From Blastocatellia bacterium (GTDB lineage Bacteria > Acidobacteriota > Blastocatellia > Pyrinomonadales > Pyrinomonadaceae): a stretch of DNA of 64,000 bases. The stretch is taken from NCBI GenBank assembly GCA_003168335.1, contig PMSM01000006.1, positions 696,320 to 760,319 of the forward strand, read 5' to 3'. The notes below the pieces were generated by a model. That model saw only the letters and a list, made by a program, of their open reading frames with translations, did no database searches and was not told where the DNA came from. Shown here piece by piece: positions 49,797-59,288 of this stretch; position 1 is the stretch's first letter; every line of letters starts with the position of its first letter. The position numbers were made by a program, and so were the translations under genes.

Positions 49797-50912
49797 TCAC
49801 AGCCTCATCGGCATAATGATGTACCTGTAGTCATATTTTTCATCGGCGACTGGTCGCAATTGAGCCTGCGAATTGCCGTCTTTGAATTCAAAGGCAACTT
49901 TTTCAGAGCCGACAACGTTAAGAAAATCCTGCAGGTATTGTGCGTTGAAACCAATCTCAGTTTCTTCGCCAGCGAAATCGGTTTCCAGGGTTTCCCGCGC
50001 TTCTCCCTCTTCCGCGTTCTGTGAACTAATCAGCAGTTGCTCTTTGCTAAAATGAAAACGAATCGCGTGCGAACGATCGTCAGCCATTAAAGCGACTCGT
50101 CGAACCGCTTGGTTTAGACTAACAGTATCGAAGATGGCCGACCGATCGTTGTTCTTCGGCATGACCATTTCATAGTTCGGAAACTGGCCCGATAGCATTC
50201 TGGAAATCAAAAGGCGCGAGCCGACCTGAAAGTAAACATGATTATCATCGGCTCCGAGATTTATGTCGCCATCAAAATCAGCGGTCAGCTTCGTCAATTC
50301 TGCGAGTGTTTTTCTGGGAATCAAGACATCAAGACCTGCGCCTTGTAAATCCTGACCAGTCTCTTTGGTGGCCACAAAAGCCAGGCGGTGGCTATCGGTT
50401 GTCACCATTTTGGCGCCCTGCTTATCAAGTTCAAATTTCGCCCCGGAGAGTGTGTAGCGCCCCTCCTCCTGGGTTATTGCGAAGATCGTTCGGTCGATTA
50501 GTAGCTTTAGAAGCGAGGCCGGCAATTTAAGTGGCGTCGACTTGAACCCCGGCAACTCTGGAAAGGTATCTTTCGCTATACCCGGCAGCCGAAATTTTGA
50601 GCGATCGCACTCAACCGTCACCCATTCGTTTTCTTCTTTCCGAAAACTCACCGGACCGTCGGGCAGCAATCGTGCGATATCAAAGAGTTTCCGTGCCTGA
50701 ACGCAGATGGCGCCTTGAGCGGATATCTCTTCTGCCTCGGCGTCACATCTAATCGTGACGTCCAAGTCTGTGCCACTAATCCGAATCGCCGCTTCGCCTG
50801 CTGATTCGATCAAAATATTAGCTAAGACGGGAATAGTATTCTTTCGTTCAACTACACCCTGTACAAACGCGAGTTCTTTTTGTAGCGCTCCCCGCGCTAT
50901 AACGAATTGCAT
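49797..50912 (-). CDS. dnaN: DNA polymerase III beta sliding clamp
   Basis: 371 residues, full length. Three clamp domains: begins MQFVIARGALQKELAFVQGVV; includes VTTDSHRLAFVATKE at the domain 1-2 boundary, and ends with the conserved YRYIIMPMRL. AGGAG lies nine bases before the ATG. The clamp loads onto DNA to hold the replicase. Upstream, 314 bases separate it from dnaA and carry the candidate origin. Confidence 0.97.
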   Translation of the reverse strand: MQFVIARGALQKELAFVQGVVERKNTIPVLANILIESAGEAAIRISGTDLDVTIRCDAEAEEISAQGAICVQARKLFDIARLLPDGPVSFRKEENEWVTVECDRSKFRLPGIAKDTFPELPGFKSTPLKLPASLLKLLIDRTIFAITQEEGRYTLSGAKFELDKQGAKMVTTDSHRLAFVATKETGQDLQGAGLDVLIPRKTLAELTKLTADFDGDINLGADDNHVYFQVGSRLLISRMLSGQFPNYEMVMPKNNDRSAIFDTVSLNQAVRRVALMADDRSHAIRFHFSKEQLLISSQNAEEGEARETLETDFAGEETEIGFNAQYLQDFLNVVGSEKVAFEFKDGNSQAQLRPVADEKYDYRYIIMPMRL

Positions 50913-51001
50913 TTTGGCTGCTCCTGAATTTTCTTTTTCTTATATCACAGTTCGAAAGATGTTTCCCCTAAATAGTCTCTTACTACTGATCCCTAAAAAG
51001 G

Positions 51002-51194
51002 AAAAATCATATAGTAAATATTTAGTAATAGTAGTATGTCATGTGGAACTGTGAAACTCACTTAACCAACCCGTAAACAGCGAACAAACCGTTGCACCTT
51101 ACTCGGACTTAGACTGACTTGAATAGCGGGACGGTAGTTGTCTCAGAGTCTTCCACAGATAGTGACGCGCGTCTTCACAAGCCCCTGTGGAGAC
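51002..51194. other. oriC: Candidate chromosomal replication origin (oriC)
   Basis: In the dnaA-dnaN gap: boxes on the minus strand AGTTTCACA (51050-51058) and AGTTCCACA (51042-51050), TCTTCCACA (51149-51157) on the plus strand, and GTCTCCACA (minus, 51185-51193). Next to the 51042 box, 51022-51036 reads TTAGTAATAGTAGTAT, a DnaA-trio of TAG/TAA/TAT steps, leading to an A+T-rich stretch (51002-51022). Order and polarity (box, trio, melting region toward dnaN) match the Bacillus basal unwinding system. Boxes deviate from TTATCCACA. Confidence 0.68.
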
Positions 51195-51226
51195 AATAAT
51201 CGCAGCAGGAGAAGTCTCGCTGTTGA

Positions 51227-52636
51227 CTATGCTCCGATACTGCTAATTATCCGCTTAACTAACGTATCCATTTCTCGATCAGAATTAATTAGCTTGTGGA
51301 TCTTCTCGACAGAGTGAATAACCGTAGTGTGGTGCTTTCCGCCGAATTGCCTTGCTATTTCGGGATAGCTCTTTTTGGCTAATTGCTTGCAAAGGTACAT
51401 AGCAACTTGCCTGGGAACCAAGACATTTCCCAAGTTCGACCGACTTCTAAGACTGTCAACGCTAAGCTTGTAGTAATCGGCAACTGCCTTCTGAATTCTG
51501 GGAATAGACATAGGAGTATCGTCGCTCGTGCGCGAGACATTGCGCATCGCCTCCTGGGCCAGGGCCTTTGAGAGCGGCAAGCCTCGTAAAGAAGCCATCG
51601 CGAGAACCCGAACCAAGGAGCCCTCCAGTTCTCTTATATTGTGTTGGCTGTTACCAGCCAGAAACAACGCGACATCATCAGGCAAATCAACTCTTTGAAG
51701 CTCCGCTTTTCGCCTGAGGATTGCAACTTTGGTCTCCAAGTCGGGAGGTTCGATGTCGGCAATTAATCCCCACTCAAAGCGGGAGTGCAGGCGCTCTTCA
51801 ATCTCCGGTATCTCCCTGGGCGGGCAGTCGGAAGTGAGCACGATCTGTTTCTGCCCATCGTACAAAGCATTAAACGTGTGAAAAAACTCTTCCTGGGTTC
51901 GCTCTTTGCCGGCAATAAACTGAACGTCGTCGATCAGAAGCACGTCGATGGTTCTGTAACGCTCTCGGAATACCTGGGTCTTGTCGTAGCCATACCTGAT
52001 CGCGTTGATGAGCTCGTTCATGAAGCGCTCAAGCGAGAGATAAGAAACTTGCAGTTTGGGATTAGCTGTTTTAATAGCGTGCCCCGTGGCCTGGATGAGA
52101 TGGGTCTTTCCTAAGCCAACACCGCCGTACAGATAAAGAGGGTTGTAGGTTTTCCCGGGGGCTTCAGCGACAGCCTGAGCCGCGGCATGGGCAAATCGGT
52201 TGCAAGACGCCACAACGAAACTCGCGAAGGTGTATTTTTCGTTCAGCGGTGCGGTAGGTATGTCGGGCAGTCGAGGCGCTTCGACTCGCGCGCCTTCAGA
52301 CATTATATTTCCCGATCTCTCGTGAGGAAGAACTGAACTCCCCGCTTCGCCCACCTGGTCGCGACTCTGACCTGTTTCTGCTTGGGGGGTGGCCCACTCG
52401 ATCCGGTACCCTTCGAGCTTTAACTCAAAAAGAGAATCGTGCAGCGCATTGGAGTACTGAGAGAGTATCCAGTCGCGCACTGCGGGGTTTGGCACCGAGA
52501 TCCTTAGCACGTCTTCCGCCTCAGATCGGGTCACCCTGAGCGGCCGAAACCAAGTCTCAAAAGCCTGCTTGCTTAGCCGACGCTCAAGGGCGGCGAAAAA
52601 GGGCTGTGCTGCTGAATCTTCAGAGTGTGCGAGCAT
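51227..52636 (-). CDS. dnaA: Chromosomal replication initiator protein DnaA
   Basis: 469 residues. Domain I (about 10-80; FETWFRPLRVTRSEAEDVLRISVPN), a Ser/Gly linker, the AAA+ domain (about 130-350; Walker A YGGVGLGKTHL, Walker B DVLLIDDVQFIAGK), and a C-terminal DNA-binding domain (about 380-469) with RQVAMYLCKQL and GGKHHTTVIHSVEKIHKL, which reads DnaA boxes. It initiates replication. Minus strand, reading toward dnaN. Confidence 0.98.
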   Translation of the reverse strand: MLAHSEDSAAQPFFAALERRLSKQAFETWFRPLRVTRSEAEDVLRISVPNPAVRDWILSQYSNALHDSLFELKLEGYRIEWATPQAETGQSRDQVGEAGSSVLPHERSGNIMSEGARVEAPRLPDIPTAPLNEKYTFASFVVASCNRFAHAAAQAVAEAPGKTYNPLYLYGGVGLGKTHLIQATGHAIKTANPKLQVSYLSLERFMNELINAIRYGYDKTQVFRERYRTIDVLLIDDVQFIAGKERTQEEFFHTFNALYDGQKQIVLTSDCPPREIPEIEERLHSRFEWGLIADIEPPDLETKVAILRRKAELQRVDLPDDVALFLAGNSQHNIRELEGSLVRVLAMASLRGLPLSKALAQEAMRNVSRTSDDTPMSIPRIQKAVADYYKLSVDSLRSRSNLGNVLVPRQVAMYLCKQLAKKSYPEIARQFGGKHHTTVIHSVEKIHKLINSDREMDTLVKRIISSIGA

Positions 52637-52856
52637 TGAAGAAAATAACGCGGACTACAATGTAAAGCGGGAGCTAACTACCGCAAGGAAAAACCCAGAC
52701 CCGCGCGAAAACAGACGCTAACATAACCTCCTATGAGACGCAAGGAAAACAGCCGGGAAAGTTCACCGGCTTAGGTGATGGACTTGGCTTGTCTTGTTTG
52801 TGAACTCACCGCACGTCTGCGCCTGATTCGGATTGTAGATAGTATAACTATGTAGA

Positions 52857-53759
52857 CTACAAAGCGGAGGAGGCGATCGCGTTGGCAGGGCTGTCAAGTT
52901 CGTGCTTGGCGACGATAATGGTATAGAGACGGTCCAGATCGAGCGAGGAGTAGTACTCGATTTCGATTTTGCCAACCGTGCCAGCTTTGCCGGGAAGTAT
53001 TCTTACCTGAGTCCCCAGGTGTCTCCGGAGCTTGGCCTCGGCGGCGCGGACATTGGGGTCATCGGGTTTGGGGAGCTGCCTGGCATTCACAGGCCTATCC
53101 TGTGATGCATGCTTGATGCGGCGTTCAGTCTCACGCACAGACCAGTTGTGTTTGACAATCTTCTGCGCATAGCGACGCTGGAGGATAACGTCTCCGAGCC
53201 CTAGCAATGCTCGGGCATGGCCAAAAGACAGTTTCTCGCCTTCGAGCAGGAGTTGGATTTCTGATGGCAGCCTTAGGATGCGGAGGTAGTTAGTCACGAA
53301 GGTGCGATCTCGGCCGACCCTCTGGGCAACCTCCTCTTGGGTAAGATTTAGAGATTCGATGAGTCGCTTGTAGGCGTTTGCTTCCTCTATGGGATTCAAC
53401 TCTTGCCGCTGAATGTTCTCGATTAGAGCAAGCTCCAGGAGTTTATCGTCGGGGATTTCGCGAATTATTGCCGGTATTCGGGAGAGGCCTGCTAATTGCG
53501 CTGCGCGCCACCTCCGTTCACCTGCGACAAGTTCGAACAACCCGCCGCGCGGCCGCACCAGCAGCGGTTGGATGATTCCGCTGGTTCGGATTGATTGAGC
53601 AAGTTCCTCAAGTCTCGCTGGGTCGAAAGTAGTGCGAGGCTGTTGATGGCCCGGCCGGATCAAGTCGATCTCGATATCACGGATCTCCTCACTGTCCGCC
53701 GGCGGCGAGTCTGTCGAGATCAGAGCGCTCAGTCCGCGGCCCAACGGTCTTTTGGTCAT
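52857..53759 (-). CDS. parB: Chromosome-partitioning protein ParB
   Basis: 300 residues from ATG 53759 ([16 protein letters not shown]); a longer frame to 53954 adds an atypical leader. N-terminal ParA-interacting segment, the CTPase/ParB-N core ([34 protein letters not shown]), the helix-turn-helix region ([23 protein letters not shown]) that recognises parS, and a C-terminal dimerisation domain. It loads at parS and spreads. Its start overlaps the 3' end of parA by 71 bases. Confidence 0.95.
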   Translation of the reverse strand: MTKRPLGRGLSALISTDSPPADSEEIRDIEIDLIRPGHQQPRTTFDPARLEELAQSIRTSGIIQPLLVRPRGGLFELVAGERRWRAAQLAGLSRIPAIIREIPDDKLLELALIENIQRQELNPIEEANAYKRLIESLNLTQEEVAQRVGRDRTFVTNYLRILRLPSEIQLLLEGEKLSFGHARALLGLGDVILQRRYAQKIVKHNWSVRETERRIKHASQDRPVNARQLPKPDDPNVRAAEAKLRRHLGTQVRILPGKAGTVGKIEIEYYSSLDLDRLYTIIVAKHELDSPANAIASSAL

Positions 53760-54510
53760 TGGCCAGAACCTCCTGTGCAAGTTGAAAGTAAGCTTCAGCG
53801 CCCCTCGATCGCTGGTCGTAATAAATAACTGGCTTGCCATAGCTTGGCGCTTCAGCGAGGCGTACATTTCTTGGAATAGTAGTTTGAAACACGAGGCTGC
53901 TATAAAAGTTCCGGAGATCTGCCGCGACCGCCGCCGACAGGTTCGTGCTTGCATCGTACATGGTTAAGAGCAAGCCCTCGATCTTCAACTGAGGATTCAA
54001 CAGCCGCCGGATTCGAGCCAGTGTATTGAAGAGTTCGGAAACTCCTTCAAGCGCATAATATTCGCACTGGATAGGAACGAGAAGCGAATCCGCTGCCGCG
54101 AGCCCGTTAATGGTGAGGAGGTTTAGAGCGGGAGGACAGTCGAGAATAATAAAATCGTACCGGTCGCGGATTGGAGCTATCGCCGCCCGCAGGAGCAGCT
54201 CGCGATCCGCGAGGTCTACCATTTCAATCTCAGCGCCAGCCAGATGCCTGTCTGACGGCACTAGGTCGAATGAGAACTCGGTCGACAGAATGGCGTTTTC
54301 TATCGGCTCTTTTAGAACCAGAACGTGATAAGTCGTACGTTGAGAGCCGCTTCGCTGTATTCCTACGCCAGAAGTGGCATTCGCCTGAGGATCAATATCT
54401 ATCAGGAGAACTCGGTGGTTTAGCTTTGCCAGAGAAGCCGCGAGGTTTATGGCGGTGGTGGTTTTCCCAACGCCGCCCTTCTGATTTGCGATGGCTAAAG
54501 TTTTTGCCAT
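53689..54510 (-). CDS. parA: Chromosome-partitioning ATPase ParA
   Basis: 273 residues of the Soj/ParA type: deviant Walker [13 protein letters not shown] (about residue 10), [12 protein letters not shown], Walker [12 protein letters not shown] (about 120), and [16 protein letters not shown] near the end. ATP-dependent nonspecific DNA binding and release move ParB-parS complexes. Its last 20 residues (beyond ANDQKTVG) are read in a frame overlapping the parB start. 194 bases, with the parS site, separate it from mnmG. Confidence 0.96.
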   Translation of the reverse strand: MAKTLAIANQKGGVGKTTTAINLAASLAKLNHRVLLIDIDPQANATSGVGIQRSGSQRTTYHVLVLKEPIENAILSTEFSFDLVPSDRHLAGAEIEMVDLADRELLLRAAIAPIRDRYDFIILDCPPALNLLTINGLAAADSLLVPIQCEYYALEGVSELFNTLARIRRLLNPQLKIEGLLLTMYDASTNLSAAVAADLRNFYSSLVFQTTIPRNVRLAEAPSYGKPVIYYDQRSRGAEAYFQLAQEVLANDQKTVGPRTERSDLDRLAAGGQ

Positions 54511-54653
54511 TCACCGGCCTGGTAACTACCTGATAGGAAGAGGAGCACCTTAGCACAAGAAGGAAGGCTGACGCCACCGAATTGGGCAAGCGAAGCGGGC
54601 AGCGGGCCCAAGGAACGGGTCCTACTTGAAGTGTTGGGTGTCCTCTAGCGGGA

Positions 54654-54669
54654 TGTTTCACGTGAAACT
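54654..54669. other. parS: parS centromere-like site
   Basis: TGTTTCACGTGAAACT matches the consensus TGTTTCACGTGAAACA at 15 of 16 positions, in the gap between mnmG and parA. Such sites near the origin load ParB. Confidence 0.9.
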
Positions 54670-54704
54670 CCCCCGGTGACTCTTCAGCCTGACGATAGCT
54701 ATTC

Positions 54705-56600
54705 TTACCTTTGACTGGCACCGCTGATCGACTGACTCCCTGTCAGGTGCACGAGGAGAGTAGACAATGCTGCTGGCGTCATCCCCGGGATCTGACGGGC
54801 TTGTCCAAAGCTCTCTGGCCGAGCCCGCTCCAGCCGCTCAACGATCTCGTGAGATAAGCTGCCAACGGTTCGAAATGAAAAACCTTGAGGTATGTTAAGC
54901 GCGTCGTGCTGGTTAAGGCGCCGAAGACCAGCGGTTTGCGAACCTAGGTAGCCGGCGTACAGGTGGTCAGCAAGCGCAGTTTCCAAGTCGCCAATGGAGA
55001 ATTCACTGCTCGCGCTAGAAGGCATTAGGCTCATTACCAGCTCGGCATCTATCCGCGGCCTTAGCGCCAATTCAGCTAGAGTAAGTGAGTCACCAAGCTC
55101 CTGTCCGGTCAACTCGCGGCAGATTGAGTAACGCTCATCTGAGCGTCGGAGCCTGCACTCTTTGAGAAGCGCGCTAGCCCTGGCCAGTCGGGCTCGCCGT
55201 TGATTGAATCGTTCCCACTCTGAATCACCCACCAGGCCCAGCTCCCGCCCATAGGGCTCGAGACGCTCGTCGGCGTTGTCGTGTCTGAGTGCCAGCCGAT
55301 ACTCGGAACGCGAGGTAAACATTCTATAGGGTTCGTCCACACCGTGTGTTATCAGGTCGTCGACGAGGACGCCAATGTAGGATCCGCGACGATTGAGACG
55401 AAACAGCGGCCGGCCCAATGACCCCAAGGCAGCGTTAATTCCCGCTAACAAACCCTGGCAGGCCGCCTCTTCATAGCCGGTCGTACCATTAATTTGCCCC
55501 GCCAGGAACAACCCTTTCAGCCGCGCTGTTTCCAGAAAAGGCGACAGTTCTTTCGGATCCACAAAGTCGTACTCAATTGCGTATCCGGGCCGAATAATCT
55601 GTGTCCGCTCAAACCCGGGAATTAGGCTTACCAATTCCTGCTGAAGTTGGGCTGGGAGCGACGTGGAAAAGCCATTGAGATAGACCTCGTTCGTGGCATA
55701 GCCTTCAGGTTCGATAAAAAGCTGATGTCTGGTCTTTTCGGGAAACTTTACGACCTTGTCCTCGATCGATGGACAGTAGCGAGGCCCGATGCTGGTAATC
55801 TTTCCTGAATAGAGAGGCGATTCATGGAGATTCGCACGGATGGCTGCATGCACTGATTCATTAGTATAAGCAAGATGGCAGTTCAGTTGTTGCTGTCGGA
55901 TGTGATCGGTTGAGAACGAAAATGGCACGGCGCGCTCGTCGGGCGGCTGTGGTTCAAATGCTTCCCAATCAATTGTCCGTCCATCAAGCCGCGGCGGCGT
56001 ACCGGTTTTTAGACGGCCCACCCGCAGGCCGAGACGCTTCAGGGCCTCTGCGAATTCGACCGAAGCAGGTTCGCCCGCCCTGCCGCCTTCGTAAGTCTGG
56101 CGCCCCGTATGAATCCGTCCGTTGAGAAAGGTGCCGGTCGCAACAACTACTGCCTTTGCACCCATCCTGCGGGCGTCCTGCAATTCAACGCCGAGGACCC
56201 GACCACCTTCCATCAAAAGACTCGTAACCAATCCCTGCCTAAGACAAAGGTTGGGTGTGCCTTCCAGGGTCCGGCGCATCTCTATCCGATAAAGAGTACG
56301 GTCGGCTTGCGCTCGTGGGGCGCGCACAGCGGGGCCGCGCGAGCGATTCAACAAGCGGAACTGGATCCCCGTGCGATCGATAACCCGGCCCATGATGCCA
56401 CCAAGAGCATCAATCTCCCGGACAAGATGGCCTTTGCCAATCCCACCGATGGCGGGATTGCACGACATCTGTCCGATGAGGTCGAGATTAAGCGTTAGCA
56501 GAGCCGTATTGGCCCCCAGCCTTGCCGAGGCCGAGGCAGCCTCGCAACCTGCGTGGCCTCCACCGATCACAATCACATCGAAGAATTCGTCAAAGATCAT
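54705..56600 (-). CDS. mnmG: tRNA uridine-5-carboxymethylaminomethyl modification enzyme MnmG
   Basis: 631 residues. FAD motif IGGGHAGCEAA (about residue 12), SCNPAIGGIGKGHLVREID (about 46), GRIHTGRQTYEGGRAGEP, RYCPSIEDKVVKF and ANDVYLNG-like NEVYLNGFSTSLP. With MnmE it installs the cmnm5 group on U34 of certain tRNAs. 27 bases after mnmE, so one operon. Confidence 0.97.
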   Translation of the reverse strand: MIFDEFFDVIVIGGGHAGCEAASASARLGANTALLTLNLDLIGQMSCNPAIGGIGKGHLVREIDALGGIMGRVIDRTGIQFRLLNRSRGPAVRAPRAQADRTLYRIEMRRTLEGTPNLCLRQGLVTSLLMEGGRVLGVELQDARRMGAKAVVVATGTFLNGRIHTGRQTYEGGRAGEPASVEFAEALKRLGLRVGRLKTGTPPRLDGRTIDWEAFEPQPPDERAVPFSFSTDHIRQQQLNCHLAYTNESVHAAIRANLHESPLYSGKITSIGPRYCPSIEDKVVKFPEKTRHQLFIEPEGYATNEVYLNGFSTSLPAQLQQELVSLIPGFERTQIIRPGYAIEYDFVDPKELSPFLETARLKGLFLAGQINGTTGYEEAACQGLLAGINAALGSLGRPLFRLNRRGSYIGVLVDDLITHGVDEPYRMFTSRSEYRLALRHDNADERLEPYGRELGLVGDSEWERFNQRRARLARASALLKECRLRRSDERYSICRELTGQELGDSLTLAELALRPRIDAELVMSLMPSSASSEFSIGDLETALADHLYAGYLGSQTAGLRRLNQHDALNIPQGFSFRTVGSLSHEIVERLERARPESFGQARQIPGMTPAALSTLLVHLTGSQSISGASQR

Positions 56601-56627
56601 CGCTGCTCTTTCTAGATTCGACGTAGC

Positions 56628-58010
56628 TTACTTTCCGATACAGAACGTTGAAAAGATCTGACCCAGGATTTCTTCGGTCGTCGTTTCGCCCGTGATTTCC
56701 CCCAGGTAGCGAAGCGCACTGTGAAGTCCCACAAGAACAATTTCTTCGCTGGCAAAGTCCTCCAGAAGTTGCGCTGAAGAAGCGATAGCTTCTATCGACC
56801 GCACCAGTAAATCATGGTGGCGCGCGTTGGTAATGAGCAATCCTTCGCTGTGAGCGCTTCCGTTCGCGAAAGGCTCCAGTATAGCAGCGCGCAGGGATTC
56901 AAGTCCCGCCTCGCTCTTTGCCGAGACAGACATAACCGCAGAGCAATTTGGATCAGCGCCGACTCGCCCATCAAAGGTCGCTGTCGAGAAAGTCGGCAGG
57001 TCACTCTTGTTTAAGGCCACGATGTGGCGAATATCGGAAACCTCGGCGAGCACCAATTGATCTTCCTCGCGTAGATATTCAGAGCCGTCGACGACTACGA
57101 TGAGGAGATCTGCGTCCGCGGCTTCGCGCCTCGCGCGCGCGACTCCGATCGACTCGATCTCGTCGCTGGAGTTGCGAATCCCGGCGGTGTCGATTAGCAG
57201 AACCGGCACTCCGCTGACGGCGATTGACTCGGTGAGCGTGTCTCGAGTGGTGCCAGGTATCTCAGTGACGATGGCTCGCTCATGGCCCACTAAACTATTG
57301 AACAGGCTTGACTTACCGACATTCGGCCGTCCGACAAAAGCCACTCGGATTCCGTCGTGGAGCAGTTTGCCGGCGGCGAATGTACTCCGCAGACGTGAAA
57401 GATCCCGCGCAAGTCCTAGCAGGGAATCGATGGTGGCTTGGTGCTGAACCGCAGGCAGATCGTCTTCGACAAACTCCAGCGACGACTCCAGACGAACGAT
57501 AGTCTCCAGCAGGTTTTCTTTAGCGGGCCGTAGTCTGTTCGAGATCTCGCCCTTCAACTGGCGGGTCGCCTGGCGTAGCGCCGTGTCAGTCTGTGCGTCG
57601 ATCAGATCGCGGATCGCTTCAGCTTCCGTAAGTTTCAGCCGACCGTTTGTAACGGCGCGGAGCGAGAATTCACCGGGGTCCGCCAGACGAGCACCAAGTT
57701 TGAGAATGAGATCAATGATCGTGCGGAGCAAGACTGGAGAGCCGTGACAATGCAATTCGGCAACGTCTTCTCCGTTGAATGAATGAGGTGCTTTGAAGAA
57801 ACAGACCAGGGCCTCATCAAGAGTCTCGGCACTATTCGGGTCGATGAGACTCTTCAATCTCATCAGGTTTGGTGTCGGGTTGTATGATTCGGCGGAGACC
57901 AGGGTCCGTAGGATGTGGAGAGAATCCGGACCGCTAATTCGGATAACGCCAATGCCGCTGCGGCCGGGCGGAGTGGACAAGGCAACAATAGTATCGGTCT
58001 GAGCTGCCAC
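56628..58010 (-). CDS. mnmE: tRNA modification GTPase MnmE
   Basis: 460 residues. N-terminal folate-binding domain (PGRSGIGVIRISGPDSL), a helical domain, and an inserted GTPase (about 215-380) with GRPNVGKSSLFN, TRDT, DTAGI and NKSD motifs. The C-terminal CIGK carries the conserved catalytic cysteine. It acts with MnmG on U34. 34 bases downstream of the Jag-like gene. Confidence 0.97.
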   Translation of the reverse strand: MAAQTDTIVALSTPPGRSGIGVIRISGPDSLHILRTLVSAESYNPTPNLMRLKSLIDPNSAETLDEALVCFFKAPHSFNGEDVAELHCHGSPVLLRTIIDLILKLGARLADPGEFSLRAVTNGRLKLTEAEAIRDLIDAQTDTALRQATRQLKGEISNRLRPAKENLLETIVRLESSLEFVEDDLPAVQHQATIDSLLGLARDLSRLRSTFAAGKLLHDGIRVAFVGRPNVGKSSLFNSLVGHERAIVTEIPGTTRDTLTESIAVSGVPVLLIDTAGIRNSSDEIESIGVARARREAADADLLIVVVDGSEYLREEDQLVLAEVSDIRHIVALNKSDLPTFSTATFDGRVGADPNCSAVMSVSAKSEAGLESLRAAILEPFANGSAHSEGLLITNARHHDLLVRSIEAIASSAQLLEDFASEEIVLVGLHSALRYLGEITGETTTEEILGQIFSTFCIGK

Positions 58011-58044
58011 GGTACTAATGATTGAAGTAGAAGGGGAGGAAATC

Positions 58045-58509
58045 TCAGTGGGCGGAAGCCACTCTTAAGCTGACTCTAAGGCGGCGCCCATTGCCCTCGC
58101 CGATCGATTCAGTGATGAGGTCCTCTTCAGCCGCCAGCGAGAGATGAATAACACGTCTTTCACTTGGTTCCATAGGACCAAACACAAACGCCGCGGACGT
58201 CGCGCGCACTTGCCGGGCCGCATGTTCAGCCATCGCCCGCAGTTCCGCTTCCCGGGCCGCCCGGTAATTATTCGCGTCGCAGATAATCCGCTGGCCTTTA
58301 GGCAGAGCCCGACCGAGGGCCTGATTGAGGATCTGCTGAAGCGCGTCAAGTAATTCACCGCCTTCGTTCAACAGCAACGCGCTGTCAGGACCTTCAATTG
58401 CCAATAAACAACCCAGGTCGGATTCCGACGCTGACGCCTGCACGTCAAACCCGGCACTCTCGAAAATTGAGTTGAGCAGTTGCTCGGCTTTCCCGCAAGT
58501 TTCGTCCAT
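58045..58509 (-). CDS. Jag-like R3H/KH RNA-binding protein
   Basis: 154 residues from ATG 58509; a frame to 58638 adds an unlikely leader. A KH-like half (GPDSALLLNEGGELLDALQQILNQAL, GQRIICDANNYRAAREAELRAMAE) is followed by R3H-like features (MEPSERRVIHLSLAAEEDLITESIGEG). Position directly upstream of mnmE is the canonical Jag/KhpB place near the origin; length is shorter than Bacillus Jag. Binds RNA and affects cell wall/division in other bacteria. Confidence 0.83.
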   Translation of the reverse strand: MDETCGKAEQLLNSIFESAGFDVQASASESDLGCLLAIEGPDSALLLNEGGELLDALQQILNQALGRALPKGQRIICDANNYRAAREAELRAMAEHAARQVRATSAAFVFGPMEPSERRVIHLSLAAEEDLITESIGEGNGRRLRVSLRVASAH

Positions 58510-58606
58510 TGATGCGAGCGATTGTACCTTAAGACAGGTTCTACTGACCACGGGACAGGCAAGGATGAGGGAAGTGTTTTGTGGGAGGTGAGAGAGTAAG
58601 CCAGCC

Positions 58607-59161
58607 TCACTCCTTCTTCTTGACGAAGATGTCACCACGCTTACTCATGCCGGCCTTCCCCGCCAAAGTATTCAAAACAGAGTCAAGGATATCCTTGTTC
58701 TCCAGCCTAAAGCTGGCGACTCCCGAAACCTTGCTGTCTGGATCACTGTATTGAAGGGTGAGATATCGCACCTTGGTCTTTATCAAACTAGCCGGAAGCC
58801 CGACGTAGGGGATATTGCTGGCGACGCTTGCGGCAGCGGGCCGGACGGCGTGCGTATCACCGTACGCGCCGGTTAGGGCCATGTACGGAACAAATAAGAT
58901 CTCTTTCTGTTTGTCGTTTCTAAAGACCAGCCGCTGGTTCCCATCGTCAAACGTAAGAGTGCCTTCCATTTTCTTGTTATAGCCGAAGACACCGCCTTCA
59001 TATTTAGCGTTGACTGTTTGCGGCGCCGGAGGAGGAGGAGGCACGTTCGTCGCCGTCTCAGCCTTGTCCTGATTCAAGGTTCGCGGCCGCTGCGCCAGCG
59101 CTGCGCCGGCGATCATCATAATCAGAACCACTCCTGTAACCGACCTGAGTCCTTTAAGCAT
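58607..59161 (-). CDS. Exported protein of unknown function
   Basis: 184 residues with a signal peptide ending ALAQRP (about residue 24), a proline-rich linker (PPPPPAP), then a beta-rich domain (YEGGVFGYNKKMEGTLTFDDG, ILFVPYMALTGAYGD, VRYLTLQYSDPDSKVSGV). No known family recognised. Probably periplasmic or surface associated. Lies between the Jag-like gene and other secreted proteins on the same strand. Confidence 0.75.
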   Translation of the reverse strand: MLKGLRSVTGVVLIMMIAGAALAQRPRTLNQDKAETATNVPPPPPAPQTVNAKYEGGVFGYNKKMEGTLTFDDGNQRLVFRNDKQKEILFVPYMALTGAYGDTHAVRPAAASVASNIPYVGLPASLIKTKVRYLTLQYSDPDSKVSGVASFRLENKDILDSVLNTLAGKAGMSKRGDIFVKKKE

Positions 59162-59288
59162 CGGGGTAGCCTCCGTTCCCGTAGCGGGAAAATACTGGGT
59201 TGAAAAGACGAATCAAGAGACGCTCTAAGTACCGCGAAGTTGCCAAGCACCAGTGGAAAAGAACGATTGTTGACGGGACTAAAGCTCC

